A model generated the notes under the pieces. The model saw nothing but the letters and a program-made list of their open reading frames with translations. It made no database searches and was not told the origin of the DNA. This document shows, one piece after another, positions 34,138 to 47,171 of a stretch of DNA of 64,000 bases. Position numbers and translations under genes: made by a program. The stretch is from contig QCXZ01000137.1 of NCBI GenBank assembly GCA_025024175.1, forward strand, positions 15,066,001-15,130,000. The letters run 5' to 3'. Source of the DNA: Rhyzopertha dominica (Eukaryota > Arthropoda > Insecta > Coleoptera > Bostrichidae). Numbering within the stretch: position 1 is the first letter of the stretch; each line of letters opens with the position of its first letter.

Positions 34138-37100
34138 ATCCGCTTGCATAATAGCTAATATGTTACGAATATGCTATATAACGAAGTATCAAATACTGTA
34201 AACTTTTCATTTTCGTTCGCATTCGTTTGAATGCGAATGCGTTGTAAAATAGTGAAAGGTTCAAAAGGGATCTCCTGCCAAAGCTGAATGAAGGCTTGCT
34301 CTAAAAGATACCTCTAACATTCTCTAAACCGCCCGCATATTGAAACAGTAACAAACTGAAACCCGTATAGATCGCCAATTTACCCCAAGTTTATTTTCCG
34401 TCCCCATTTCCAGATTTTATCGCAACAATCGACAAACTTCTACATTCGATACAATCGCTAGTGCCTTAAAAGCCCAATAGGCTCTTAGGGGTTGGTTTTC
34501 CAGTCCCGACGAAAAGTTGCGGTCACACACCGCCGGCGCATTTTCTAGAGACCCCTGCCGTATCGGGAGTTCTGCTGAGATTGAAAAAGGGAAAAAGGGG
34601 GCACAGGTCACGTGCGCGTCACTCGGGGTGCAGGGCGCGAGTTACTAAATTGTGTAACACATTGACGTGATGCCGGGCGTTATCTGGGGATGATCGTGAC
34701 CGGGTAGAATCCGGTCTATTAAACACTGGTTTCATAATGGCTTGTCAGAAAGGAATGCGCAAAAGGATTTTGTAAAATGGAGGAGGAACTCAAGGTTTCT
34801 ATTTCGCTTCCATATAGATACTGCAGGACTACAGTTTCAATTTTAATGTAGCGATTTACATAAGTAACTTGTATTTACTTCACAATACGTTAAAATTGTT
34901 TTAGTGAAAGAAGTACTTGGTAGGTTTTACTGTTAAATAATTATTTCGAAATGTAATGGAAATCATTGTTGCCTATGACATCATAAGAATTTTCAAGGAT
35001 ACACATTTTTGTTTATATATAGTTCAGTAGAAAATAAAAAAAATAATATTTTTTTAATTTAACTTTTAATATATTACTATGAATTTCAAAAAAATCATTG
35101 ATACAATATATTAAATTTTGTACGAAAATTGACCTTTTGACCTCAGAAGCAGCACGTTGGTGACCCAAGCTGAAAGAAGTTGTTCAGATTACATAAGATT
35201 ACATTAAGGTAGAAATTATTTAAATTTTCGGTGACATGCAACAATGAAACAAAAAAATGGAAATCTGAGTAACGATATGAATCGTTCACGAAAGGTGATA
35301 AAAGATAAATTAAAAAAAAATGTATTTTTTCACATAATTTTTTAAATCAAGTTTACCGGTAGCAAGCAAATGCAATATTACTAAGGCGAAGATGTTCAAA
35401 TTTAAGCTATTTATAACAGAACACATCATCCATCCTATTACAAACATGATTTTTTCGCTACATGAATTCAAAGATNTAACTGCTAAAGTAGCGTTCAATA
35501 CGATGTGCAGTATGATCATCAGACTTCAGATGTAACACTTATTTAAATGTTTCACTGGGACATGCTTAAATAATTTGTGTAAAAGAAGAAGCAGGAAATT
35601 TAGAACAGCTGAAAATGAAAATCGCGGTAATTAGATTAATCCATATATACAGCGTTTTTTCAGCAAAGAACGTTACGTTATCAACGAGGTAACTTCATTA
35701 CTACATTAACATACCCATCAGCTCAACTGATTGAGGTTGGCAACAGTGGACGCAGTTGCAAATTTGTTGCGTTTAGTGTTAACAGTCTAAATCGATATTT
35801 GACAACTATCGTTCTACCCTTAGTTTTTCGTTGCCAGCACCTGTAGTATTTGTGAGTCTGGTTTTCATCTTACCACAGTATCCTTAGCATATCGTTGTTT
35901 TGCGAAATCTAAACTAAAATTTGTGTTTCTTTTTAAGGTATCTACATATAGTCGCTTTAGAGTATGTGTATAATTTTTGAGTCCAACTTCTGCTTTAAAT
36001 AATCAGTGAATTACAGTTACACCAAGTCACGACTACACGTAGCATATTCCTTACAAATTATGACATATATTAAATGCCAGTGACAGTTTGACAGGTTATG
36101 TAATGGGTCGTTTATTTTTTAAGCACGTACACGTTAGTTTGCATGCCTTTAATTTTAGAATACTTGTCAACAGTAATATAAACGTAGGAATATATATTAT
36201 ATGTGTTGACATTTACTATCACGCTTTATTTTCTGTTTGCTAATCAGGAATAATGTGTCTAATCCGTTTTTTTGTGATGTAGGAATGTAGGTAATAACTG
36301 GAAATGTGTGTGATTCCAGACGATACGTCATGACAATGATCAGTATTTTCTCCTTTACTGATCGTGTTCCCAAGATATTATCCCTCTCTGGCTTTGGAAT
36401 GTATCGTCTTGTTTTCGGTACGTGTATAGGCGAGCTGTATTTCGCTGTTGTGTTTTCGGTATGTGCATAAGTCATATATTCATATATATCATATATTGCT
36501 TTATTTTACAATACGTCTATATTTACCTGATTATAATATGAATGGAGAGCATATTTTGTCTTTTAAATGACGTGGTATATAATTATGATAGAGTAGTTCG
36601 TTATCATGCATTGAATAGTAGTGAGCACGGAATTTGTCATTTGCAATGGAGCAGTTTCAAGGAGGCCAATGCGCCTTCTGCGTGCGCACTAATGAGGAAA
36701 CCAGCAGTTATATTACGTTTTCGAATCCATTAAGAGCTTCATAACATACAATTAGAATGTTGTGTTGTTTTGAAATATGTATACCGATAGCAAAAAATGA
36801 ATTAGAACGTCGTATTCTTACAAATTCGGAACTAAATATTGAACTTGGCAATATTTAGTTAACTATGAGACTACAGAAAATGATGTTAAAGGTCCTATTT
36901 TAGAGGATTTGTATGTTTTTGAATGTTTGTAATAATAATAATATTTATTATATACATGTAGTAAGCAGTTTCCGTGCCCTTAGACTGGAATATACCTTTA
37001 AATAGATCAGCTTCACTACTAGCAATTTTATTGTCAATTACGTTAGGTATTCCATCTGTCGGAATTAAGACTTGGTAGTAGTTACCGTTCAAAAGTATAA

Positions 37101-38859
37101 ATTTTTAAAAGAGGATTTTTCAAACTTAAGACTTTTAACATCGATTTCGGTAGCTACCATGTAAAACTGATTTAGTTCGAAAATTGTATAAGTTATCTAA
37201 ACTGTCTTCAATGTTTTCAAGTAAACTGGTGAAAAAAATGTCAACAGTAAAAGGCAGTCTATATACATATCTTTCGATAAGACTCGCTACACTTTTAGAA
37301 TTGAAGGTAAACATCCACGCATAAATAAAATGCACAGACCTACAACCAGCTAGCTCTAAGTTTCCATCTAGATCGCTTGCAATTCTCAAACTAGAATAAT
37401 CTAATAAATGGAATAGACCGAGTTAAACACTTTGTTTGGGGACAAATATAGGAAAAGTGACATGGCTTATCACAGTGCAGGACAACGGAATAACTAGTTT
37501 AATTTCTGATTATTTTGGTAGCTAATTTTTGTGACACTCACTATACAGATGAACATATAATGTAGCAGCAAACGCGAGACGATAAGCATTGACATTGACA
37601 CACACTATCTAAAAAGTGGATCAGTCTACTGAAACGAATCAAAGAAATTCAGTATTCTACAGTACCAAACTCGCCACTTCCCTTATCACATTAAATACGC
37701 AATTTTTATTGTCGATAACATATGGTTTTGGATAGAGTGCTATGTACTTGGCAAGGCAAAATTGATCAAAACAAATAAAATTTAATGTTTAAGTGATGCC
37801 CGGCAATGTACGCCGTCCGACAGTAAACGAGTTTTTGTTCATACGTGCAATTATAACCAGCCAGGCATGCTAGTTGGCGTTAATTTAATAACGTTTAACA
37901 TAAGGTCGTTGCGTTCGCGAGTATTAGTCAGCCAAACGGCATGTGTCAGAACAACTGGTAAAATCAATCACAAAATAAACGATTCGAGTATTAATACGCC
38001 ATATAATGTTGCATTGAGTTCATTTTATCCAACCGCATTTTTCAGTAAGTACGAAGGTATATATCACACACGATTGTTACGGTTATTAGAAGTTGGAGTA
38101 GCTGCTACTAAATATTTTTACAAATATAAATGAGTAAAGATCAACACAACAACCTCAATAAACAGTAACAGGGAAAACAGTAAAATACACATGCAGATAT
38201 AAATGAACATATAGCATTTGTCGTATAATGAAAATGAAGTTGTATATTGGTAAAAAATAGATAATAATGTAGTAAAGCACGAGCATGTAAGTTTACAATA
38301 AGAAAAGACAAATCGCGTAAAAGTGAACATTTAAACGCTATCGCTTTCGAAATCATAATCATCGAATTAACCAACCATTGAAAACGAAACGTCGAACAAG
38401 TGCCGATAAAATAACGCATAAAATGCAAAATAACTGTAACGAAGATATGACGTTTTCAAATGTTTTTTTTAAATATAACCATATGCATCTTTACGCTGCT
38501 TAATTGATTCAGAATATGTCACAATGAGTGCGCCTTCGAAAGTATTCAGTAATCCAGATGTTAGCACACTTTTTTATAATTTAAAACAATTTTTAGCTAT
38601 TGCTAGTATTTGGTACCCTTATCTTTAAGTTTGTAGGGACTTAAGAAGACAGATTCCTATGCTCATTGTTATAGCATTAAAATTAGCGAATATCAACTTG
38701 GTAACAGGGATGGTGCCTTTAAGCCGCCGTTATGGTTACCAACAGGTTGAAATAGTGAATAGAAACCTAAAATGTAATACCTACATAAAGGTGTGTAACT
38801 TGCAGCAGCAGATGTTAAACAGTGTTATTAGAGCCTGTTTCGTACCTTGCTTGCGCGTA
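34138..38859. other. Intergenic, mostly unrecognised
   Basis: A GC-richer, repeat-free patch at about 34380-34720 (for example GGTCACGTGCGCG) stands out and may be regulatory. The rest is AT-rich with no conserved exon, TIR or LTR that I can identify. N at 35476. Confidence 0.5.
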
Positions 38860-39190
38860 TTTGGCATCGTAATGATAGGGTTTTGATGCACTCGGAACGA
38901 ACAAGTTTTAACGATGGAACTGCACCCTTTTTAGTTTTTGTTTTTATACTGGCTCGCCAAATAGCTCACTTTAGAAATATCGTTCATAACCAGTTTCCAT
39001 CAAACGTTGTGAACAAACGTGGTATGTACTTGGTTTCCACTTTCCATCTCGTTTGCACCTCGGAATCAACATTTTACGAATTTCCGGGGTCTTTTGGAAG
39101 CCTTTGGTCTTACCAGTTTTTACTAAACTGTTGTTGCACAAAGCAACTAAATTGGAAAGCGCTAAATATTCCATATCGTGCAAAATCGAG
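38860..39190 (-). pseudogene. THAP-domain remnant, probably P-element-like transposase N-terminus
   Basis: The minus strand reads VALCNNSLVKTGKTKGFQ, PEIRKMLIPRCKRDGKW, KPSTYHVCSQ and TGYERYF, the order of a THAP zinc finger (C..C, F..FP, W, P, C..HF). After a stop, SELFGEPV and KLKRVQFHR with FVPS follow, like the region after THAP in such transposases. The terminal HF of the finger is RL here and the FP motif is lost. Non-functional. A host THAP gene relic is possible but less likely. Confidence 0.65.
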
Positions 39191-39346
39191 AACTGGCAAT
39201 TGGGTATTTGCCATGTATTTATATTTTACTAAATTGCATAGTAATAGGTAGCATCTAATCCACAAAACAGCTGTGACAGCTTATAAATTCGAAAAAATGG
39301 ATCGTAAGGTGTATTTTTAATATTAAAAATGTGAATATTTAAAGGG

Positions 39347-40021
39347 ACCGCCAAAACGCGAACATACTGGCCGTGACGTCAGGTGTCTTGTAAATGGCCG
39401 CTTGTTTACATCTGGGGTCAGCGCGTCACGCGTCAGCCTCAGCCCGTCAATTTATCTGTTTGTTGTTTGCGTTCATTTTGTGACAAGCGAATTAAAATAC
39501 GCCAAGAAAAAGTGAAATACTTATGATTTATGACTTCTGAAGGCATGTTAATTGTTATGGAATTTGTGTACAGCGACGAGCGGTTCAACGCGGCGGAGAT
39601 GAGGAACGTAAAAGCAATAGCAACAGCATAAATGAACTTTTTATCAAATTAACGTAGCATTGATAATTTGATCACAGTGGGTTATTGAAAACATAGTATT
39701 TGTAAACATAAAAATGTAAGAATAAAAACTGTACCCTAAACTTGACATTAATTTTAGAGGTCAGAATAAATATAAATTGCCATTTATTTTCGGGGCTCTT
39801 GCGGCTCGTTTTAAGTCTGGCTAACAGTCGAATATATGGGGAACAACGTCGTTCTTTATTATAACATTTCCCTTTATCAACTTAAAATAAATAAACACCA
39901 CACAAAAGCTTTTTCTATACAAGAATGATACTACACCATTAAACAGCACGCTCCTTGGTAATGTTTACATGACACTCGACGTCACGAGTTGAATAACCTT
40001 GGATAGAAGCGTTTTGGCGGT
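39347..40021. mobile_element. TIR element of 675 bp, superfamily unknown
   Basis: Perfect 13 bp terminal inverted repeats ACCGCCAAAACGC (39347-39359 and 40009-40021). Subterminal inverted matches CGTGACGTC plus GTGTC.TGTAAA follow 25-35 bp inside each end. No transposase motif lies between them. The THAP remnant ends 160 bp to the left, so a P-like origin is possible but not shown. Confidence 0.6.
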
Positions 40022-41380
40022 GACTCCTAAGATTCGAATTTCAGACTGAAATTCTCTACCTACAAATATTTTTTTGCTTTTTTCAACATGCTGTACGATA
40101 TATATGCACTTCAAGATTCATTTTACGTAATTTTCAAAAAAGTAATAATACCCAATTGCATTGCTTGCCTTTGAAGTGAGTCAACTTCTCATACAGATTT
40201 AGAAAGAGATTAGGGACTGGGGACAATGCGCAGTCTCGTATGTATAGACTGCTTTAAGTTGCATAACAGCTATTTGTATAAGCTCCGTTATTTCATAACA
40301 ATTTTCCCGATAATAACACTATTTTCACTTAATAGGATCACTATATCATTACTTAGTGTTAGCACTATCTATTTCAACGCCATAAAAGTGTTAAAAGTAA
40401 ACCCTTTTTATGATCATCTGGTTTTCTGTCAGAGAAAAAACTGGCCCTGGTCTCAGCCCTTTAGCAGTGTTGCTAAATTACGCTCAGCTCGGCTATTTAT
40501 AATGTAGGTTGTGGTTTTTGCAAACTTTAGCTTTACTTCAGAGTGGAATTGCAAAAACCGGATTGGTAAGAGTAGACAAAAAGTTATCATTTCTAAACTC
40601 TGTATTCTTTCAGCTTCACTGGAATCTACAGATTAATTCAATTAATTAATTCAATATATTCAACAAGTGCTTATTGCAATCGGACGAAACATAAAGTATC
40701 AGCAGGTTTAAGTTATTCCACTGAGCAATTTTGTGGAGGTGTCATATGTCTCATAGTAACATTCTGCTCTGTTTCAATCATATCAAAATAAATTCCTTTT
40801 TGAACCTTTACTTACCCGTTTTAGCTTTTTTCGATCTTTTTTTTGCAAATAACCCTTATTTTTAAATATTTCATCATGCACATAGAAATATTGTTGACAA
40901 ACAAACAAAATGTCAGAAGCTTTTTCTGGATACCTTTAATTTTGAGATTACTGCCAGTCATGTAACATAGATCTGCGCACAATATGTTAACAAAAGGGCA
41001 TCTAATATGAATGTCTTTAGGGGGATAAAAATAAGTAGCAATATGCGTAGGCGCCCCACAAGACATTTCTGTAATCTGACGTCCATTAAATAAGAAACTT
41101 TGAATTCCATTATACCGCTTTCGGCGGTAAAAGTAGGAAGTACCTTCAATATTATAATACACGTGTACGAAAATTGCAAAGTTTGGCTTATTAATGCTTG
41201 TTACTTATACTGTGGTCGAGGAGGCGTTTGTTTCTATGACAACACCCATACAAGACCCAGGTACCGGAAACGTTAACTGTATCGATAGTTTCGACTCCAT
41301 ATAAATTCAACAAAGCTCCAAATCAGTCTGTAATGTGATTCGATAGAGCAGTTCGCAAACATGTGAACGCACAGTTGGGG
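40022..41380. other. Intergenic, nothing recognised
   Basis: A 113-residue open frame at 41162-40821 (minus) has no family motif I know and I do not call it a gene. Otherwise AT-rich. Confidence 0.5.
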
Positions 41381-41500
41381 AGCGATGAAACATACACCGG
41401 CAAGTTTGCGCTCGCATTTATCCGGGGATAGGATTACGCGGGCCGCTAAATTCGACTTTTATCGCTCCGGGTCATCCTATATCGCTGATTGCTCCTGCTC
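41381..41500. promoter_or_regulatory. GC-rich noncoding block, copy A of a duplicated motif set
   Basis: Contains GCGATGAAA, ACCGGC, GCATTTATCC, GGATTAC and GGCCGCTAAATTCG (41441-41454) in an order also seen at 47172-47250. GGATTA is an Otx/Bicoid-type core. No open frame spans both copies, so they look like related regulatory DNA rather than exons. Confidence 0.4.
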
Positions 41501-43131
41501 CTGCTTAGTTTTTATTGATTTACTTTTGCTTTTCGGTATCGAATATATGTAAATGATGCTGTAAAAATTTCAAATGCCTTTAGAATGGTTATCGCAGATT
41601 TCGGTAACCCACAGGGGGCTGGGTTTGCAAATATCGTCTAAAACCTCCAAAATAGAATGTTATCATTCACAGTAAAGTGCAACAAAATGTTGCATAGATG
41701 ATGTTAGTGTACCCAGATCTGAAACAGCAGAAGATTTAATTCGAAAACTTGATGACAGGTCACGCTCGAACGAACCTGGGCAACTAGATTTTTATAACTT
41801 TAGCGCGCTTAGAATAAAAAAAAATATTTTAGTTACTAAAATATACGGGAACACAATTTCGTGAAATGGAAGTATATACTGGATTTCAATGGTCATTCTA
41901 AATCGATTTTAAGGTTCTTCAAATGTAACTGCGCAGGATTCTTGTTGTTACATGCAATACATGGAAACACGTTACGAATAATTTTTGATCTGGCGAATCC
42001 GGCACAGCCTGAAATTGCGTGTAGTGCGAAAAAGTATAAGAATTGAAAAACATAGAAAAACTAATGCGGGAATAATCAAGAAGGACTTACATTATCGCCG
42101 CCTTCATCCGTGGGTCATAACAATGCGGTCACTCCGGTGGACAGACAAAGCGGTTCCACATACGCGCGGGAGATGCAAAAACAAAACATAAGTTACTCAT
42201 CCGTTAAACTCAAACAGATACAGTTAAGACTCACAGAGGGGTTTTCACCCCAGGGCCTCATCCTTGTCCTGTCTATTGCTTCATCCCTGAGATTACATCT
42301 TTATCAATGGTGGTTATGAATATCTTGTTAGTTTTCTCTCTTCAACAACTAATCGCACGCATAGGCATTCGCTTAGATTTTAGTATTTATCTTATTAGCA
42401 GCGATTCTAAACATAGCAAGAAGTTAATAAGCGTACAAAACACCTTTTATTTTAATATTAACGCAGATACAAAAATTGACATTTAACAGAATTAAGTAAA
42501 GTATAGAAAACCTCATTTTTCTATTTTTTTACCAAATAATAATAATGGAGTCGCGCCTACGTACCTTTGCCCGCGGCTGTTCACTATGCGTAACAAATAA
42601 AAAAGATTCGATGTTTTTTTTTCTGTTAATGCACTTGTTTCATATCTCCAAAATTGTAATCTATACGCAGAGCTCTCTATAGTTGTAAAAACGTAGGTAC
42701 GTTGGGCAAGTAATTTAGTGCAATTCCTACACATTTTTATAAATTTTGTAATTGAAATTTGATTGTTCTAAAGTGTAGTTGGCTATGACGTACATAGTGA
42801 AAGGTAATAACACGCATGCTTCATTTACCTAGGTTTAACGTATATTTTCATTTTATAATAAACATTGTGAATCAGGCCTATTCCAGAGGCAAAGACTGAA
42901 AGTGAACTCCACGTCAATTATATGACAAGATAAAGCTGAATGTAAACTTGCATGATTAAATCGATAGCTTCAAAAAAGGTTTGATTAAAAAAAACCGATT
43001 GTTTTGTTGTCACAAGCTTCGCGAGAGGCTCGATGATTTTGTGCACTCTGAGATTGAAATAGAAGGTGATAGAACAATTTTTAATTAATGAGCCATGGTT
43101 GAGTACTTCGCCAATGAAAAAAGTACGTTTA
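41501..43131. other. Intergenic, nothing recognised
   Basis: Short frames at 41861-42319 (plus) and 42734-42513 (minus) show no conserved motif. No TIR or LTR found. Confidence 0.5.
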
Positions 43132-43133
43132 TA

Positions 43134-44431
43134 CGAGGCATGTTTATTAAGTAAGTACCGTTTTGCGATTCCGCCGCTGCAGCGCTACGGTCGGCGTTCC
43201 GCGCATGCGCGCTGGTTACCTACACCTCTTGTCTACGCACTGACGCCATTACAGTTTGATTCTTCATTGTATACGTTATTTACTGAGTGTTTAAGATGTC
43301 TCCGACAATCGTGAGTCCCGCCGATTGTAAAGTACGTACTGTTATACGATTTCTTAATGCTAAAGGCGTAAAACCGATCGATATTCATCCGGAGATCTGT
43401 GAAGTTTACGGACAAAACATTATGAGTGATGGAATGGTAAGGAAATGGGTGAGAGCATTTAAAGATGGCCGCACAAATGTGCATGATGAAGAACGGAGTG
43501 GGCGTCCTTCGGTCGCTAATGAAGATTTGGTGCAGAAAGTGAACGAAAAGGTGAGAGAAAACAGACGCTTTACAATTTCATCATTGTGCGACTGCTTTCC
43601 TCAATATTCTCGTAGTGTTTTGTATCGCATTGTGACCGAGAACTTGAATTACCGGAAATTGTGTTCACGTTGGGTTCCGAAAATGTTGACGGATTTGCAC
43701 AAAACCCAACGTTTAGGCAGTGCATTGACTTTCCTTGAGCAGTACCACAATGAAGGTTTTTTTAGACTAAATTTTTACTGGTGGCCTACGTCACACCAGA
43801 ATCGAAACAACAATCCATGGAATGGCGACATTCATCATCACCCAAAAAAGTGAAGTTTAAGCAAACAATTTCTGCCCGGAAAATCATGTGCACAGTTTTT
43901 TGGGACAGAAAACGAGTTTCTGCCTCGTAATGAGACAATCAATGCAGCGTCTTATTGCAAGACATTGAACAATCTGCGTCGTGTAATCCAGAACAAAAGA
44001 CGTGGCAAGTTGAGTAAGGGTATCGTTTTGCTGCATGAAAATGCCCGTCCACATGTGGCTAATCGGACCAAAGATCTCATCAAATCTTTTAAATGGGAAA
44101 CTCTAGATCATCCTCCATACAGCCCTGATCTGGCGCCCAGCGACTACCATTTGTTCCTGCACTTGAAGAAACACCTGGGTGGTCAGCGTCTTCAAGACGA
44201 TAACGAAGTCGAAACATTTGTGATACAGTGGTTAACAAGTCAGGCGGCAGAATTTTATGAGGAGGGTATTCAAAAACTGGTGCCACGATATGACNAGTGC
44301 CTCAATATTCACGGAAATTATGTAGAAAAGTAGATTAAGGTACAGGCCTTCATGTAAGATAAAATTATTGCGATATCTTTGCACGTCTTTTTTTAATTCC
44401 AAAACGGTACTTACTTAAAAAACATGCCTCG
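43134..44431 (+). mobile_element. mariner element, 1.3 kb, with TIRs and TA duplications
   Basis: TIRs of about 32 bp: CGAGGCATGTTTATTAAGTA at the left (43134) and, inverted, CGAGGCATGTTTTTTAAGTA at the right (44431), both continuing GTACCGTTTTG. They are flanked by TA (43132-43133 and 44432-44433). The 1,298 bp length is typical of mariner. The TIRs differ at only a few positions, so the copy is not very old, but the transposase is broken. N at 44295. Confidence 0.95.
43296..44333 (+). pseudogene. mariner transposase, inactive
   Basis: Starts MSPTIVSPADCKVR at 43296. It shows the HTH region, EERSGRPSV and the linker signature WVPKMLT. After frame changes it gives ESKQQSMEWRHSSSPKKVKF and FWDRK, then NETINAASYC, HENARPHVANRTKDL and YSPDLAPSDYHLF, ending NIHGNYVEK then stop. 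Defects: a frameshift at about 43770 exactly where the first catalytic Asp (TGDETW) should be; a deletion of several codons near 43910; and HEN instead of the catalytic HDN. The last Asp block is intact. The family's normal length is about 345 residues. Confidence 0.92.
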
Positions 44432-44433
44432 TA

Positions 44434-45184
44434 TTATTCATTCAATACATTATTGCAATGTCTGTTTTTTATAACTAAATACTAAAAATACTAAAAAATT
44501 ATAAATAACAATTTAACTAATATAATAACTGATGTACTACGTAATTCTAGCTCACTGTGCAACGGTAAATTTGCAAGCATGCTATTAAAAATTAAGTTAC
44601 TGAAAAGGCTCTAACATATTCACCACTTCTTGCTAAAGCTCAGTTGTTGTCATGTGTAGAATACAAAGTAGCCACAACGAATGAACAGTATATAATAACA
44701 CTAACAAGATCTGTTTTTTTGTTTTTCTTTAATATCAATAACTCTTTCAATCTTCCTTTTCAACCAGCAATATGCCACATACCATCCTCCAATCCATCTT
44801 ATTCCATTATACCTCCTGTTTTTAAATTAAAAAATAAACAAACATTTGCAACTTTGTGTGCGTCTAGTTGAAGAGCAAATACATACCTTGTACTTTTGTT
44901 TTGTTTCCGCAGGTTAATTATTGTACTGCTAAAAGTCAAACTTGTTACTAGTTCCTCAGAAAATTCAGGAAGATTTCTCTGAATTAGTTCTAGTGCACTC
45001 TCCTCGTATTACATTTTGGTTATAGTATTGGTGTCTCGCAATTTTTCGTTTTAAAATCAACCGACGTGCGACGTATATGTTTTCAGCATATAACTTTAGG
45101 AATTCTTCCCTGCCTTCTGCCTGAGTTGTTTAAACATATGCTTTTCATTTATTTTATTAAAGTACTTATCTAATCACTGCTCAT
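44434..45184. other. Intergenic, nothing recognised
   Basis: AT-rich; no conserved exon or repeat end found. Confidence 0.5.
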
Positions 45185-45930
45185 TCGCTTTAAAATGGTC
45201 GAAAACTCAAAAAACAAAATTTGAGCAAAAAATTTCTTGTCTGTGTGTCTGTGGTTTTGTTTGTATACACGATAACTTTCGAAAGACGTAATATATGAAC
45301 TTGAAATTTGACAAACGCATAAATCTCAACTACCCAAAGCGACCTATTGTTTGTGGGGTAAGTAGGGTATTGGGAAGGGGGCGAAATTGGGGGGTAACTA
45401 CCCTTTTTGCAAATTTTTATTTTTTTTATTTTTTTCCGTTTTAGTATGTGATTAGTAGTATAACTGCGAGTATTATTCTCTTATAAATTTTCGGTGCAGC
45501 AAACTGTTTAGAAGATATTCGCAAAAAAAGCGTCATTTAAAGAAAACGGTTTTTCCTAAATATCTCCGAATATATTTAATATATTCAAAAAATCGAAATA
45601 CCATCAGGTAGGAAATAAAATTTCTCATAAAAAGTGCCTTAGAAATTTTATTCAAAAGTTTGACATTTTCGAAATATTTCCAAAAAACCTATTTTGGACC
45701 GTGCTCGTACGATTTTTTTAAATTTTGGTATTATGTAGAAAATCAAATTTCTGTACAGAAAGCACTCTTGTATTTTTTTTGTTAAGTTAATACTCTTCGA
45801 GTTATTTGGAAAAAACCGATTTTAAAATTTATATATTTTTGCTAATATCACGAGGACTGTTTGTCTTAGAAAAAATGTGTAGCGAGAAAAAATGCTCAAA
45901 ACATGATTACTAATCGTATAATATAAGAAA
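45185..45930 (+). repeat. Third copy of the 12-14 kb repeat family, single arm
   Basis: Collinear with the reverse complement of 14205-13460: CAAAATTTGAGCAAAAAATT, GTCTGTGTGTCTGTGG, TTGAAATTTG, CAAAGCGACCTATTG, TTTCGGTGCAGCAAAC, TTTAGAAGATATT and TTTCCTAAATATCTCCGAA. It stops near ATTACTAATCGTATAATA. It has no inverted partner here. It shows that the arm is an independent repeat unit of at least 740 bp. Confidence 0.8.
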
Positions 45931-47171
45931 TAAAAACGTAAATGTCATTTATCATTAAATGTGGAAGTACTGATTCAATTTGCAGCGGTTTTTTTTCTGT
46001 AGTTACTAGATATAATAGTTCCAGGAGGTTGTGAAATATAACCTGCAGTCCTGCAAAAGTGTTGCCCTATTTTTTAAAGGTGGTGTAATGACCATCCTCT
46101 TTATTTGTGGTATCGTAATCCTGATCCCAAATCTCCTTCGTAAACACAACTTTCTGGTGTGTTACAGTTTGTGAAATTTTATCTAAAACTTTGCGTTTTT
46201 AACCGTTGTCGTATTACCTATGTACCTTAAGTATTCACTAAGGATGTGTACGCTTGAATAAAAGTTTCATTTTGTGGTAAATCTCAATAATGCAACTTAA
46301 ATGCACCTATCGTTTTATTTGGGATATTTAAACAAAACCTCGGATACAATTTGGACTATACTCACATTGAAATTTTAAAACTTCATCGCTTAGATCAGGC
46401 TTCTTGGAATATAAAACCTCGCCTTTCTATTGAGACCAGGACTTTTTGTTTAGGATTGTTCAACCCCCTCGTTTTTGCAACTGGATCAAGCTTTTTTCTC
46501 TTCGGGTTTTTAGTATCGAAAATATCGAAGTATTGAAATAATTTAGACTATAAGCAGCATTCAAATTATTCCCGGTTTTGAGAGTAATGATAATATTGAA
46601 ATATGAAACAATACAAATTTGGAAAAGTACGTATCAAAAATTGGAGCGTCCAGAATATTGGCAACATCAAAGGTATTGGAGGTATGCAAATATATGGACA
46701 ATTTAAAGTATAAGAATCGAAATTACTGCAGATTTCAATAATTTGACCAGTGATTCATAGTAGATAAACTGAAGTATCTTCGATACTTTTGATACATCCG
46801 ATATTTTCAATACTTTTTGACATTTCGGTACTTCAGATATTTTTCATATTTGGATATTTTTGAGTAGTATGATATCGAAATATCGATACTGTCTAATGGT
46901 ATCGCTCAGCACTAGTGAACAGTATAGGTACATCATGTAAAAATTTTGGTATCGCACTGTACAAAAGGGTTGAGTTAAAAATGTTAATCCTCGATGGATT
47001 ATGTCATTAGTTGCAATCCAAGGGATCATCATTGTATATTTGCTTTTTTTCAAAATTCATACAGGCAGTAATAATTTCCCGAAGCTATTTATTTCCATTT
47101 CCTGAACTGCGTCTGGTTTAAATCGATTACAGCCAACACCAACTTATTGAGTATATGAACGCAAAATCGAA
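45931..47171. repeat. Intergenic with a degenerate tatcgaaat-rich stretch
   Basis: 46480-46900 repeats variants of TATCGAAAT and its complement (GATATCGAAATATCGATACT, TTCGATACTTTTGATAC, ACTTCAGATATTTTT) with no fixed period, like an eroded simple repeat. No gene recognised in the rest. Confidence 0.45.

Noticed and set aside
40821..41162. 113-residue minus-strand frame
   Set aside because: Long for this AT-rich background but without any family motif, splice context or neighbour support; a transcript or homologue would be needed to call it.
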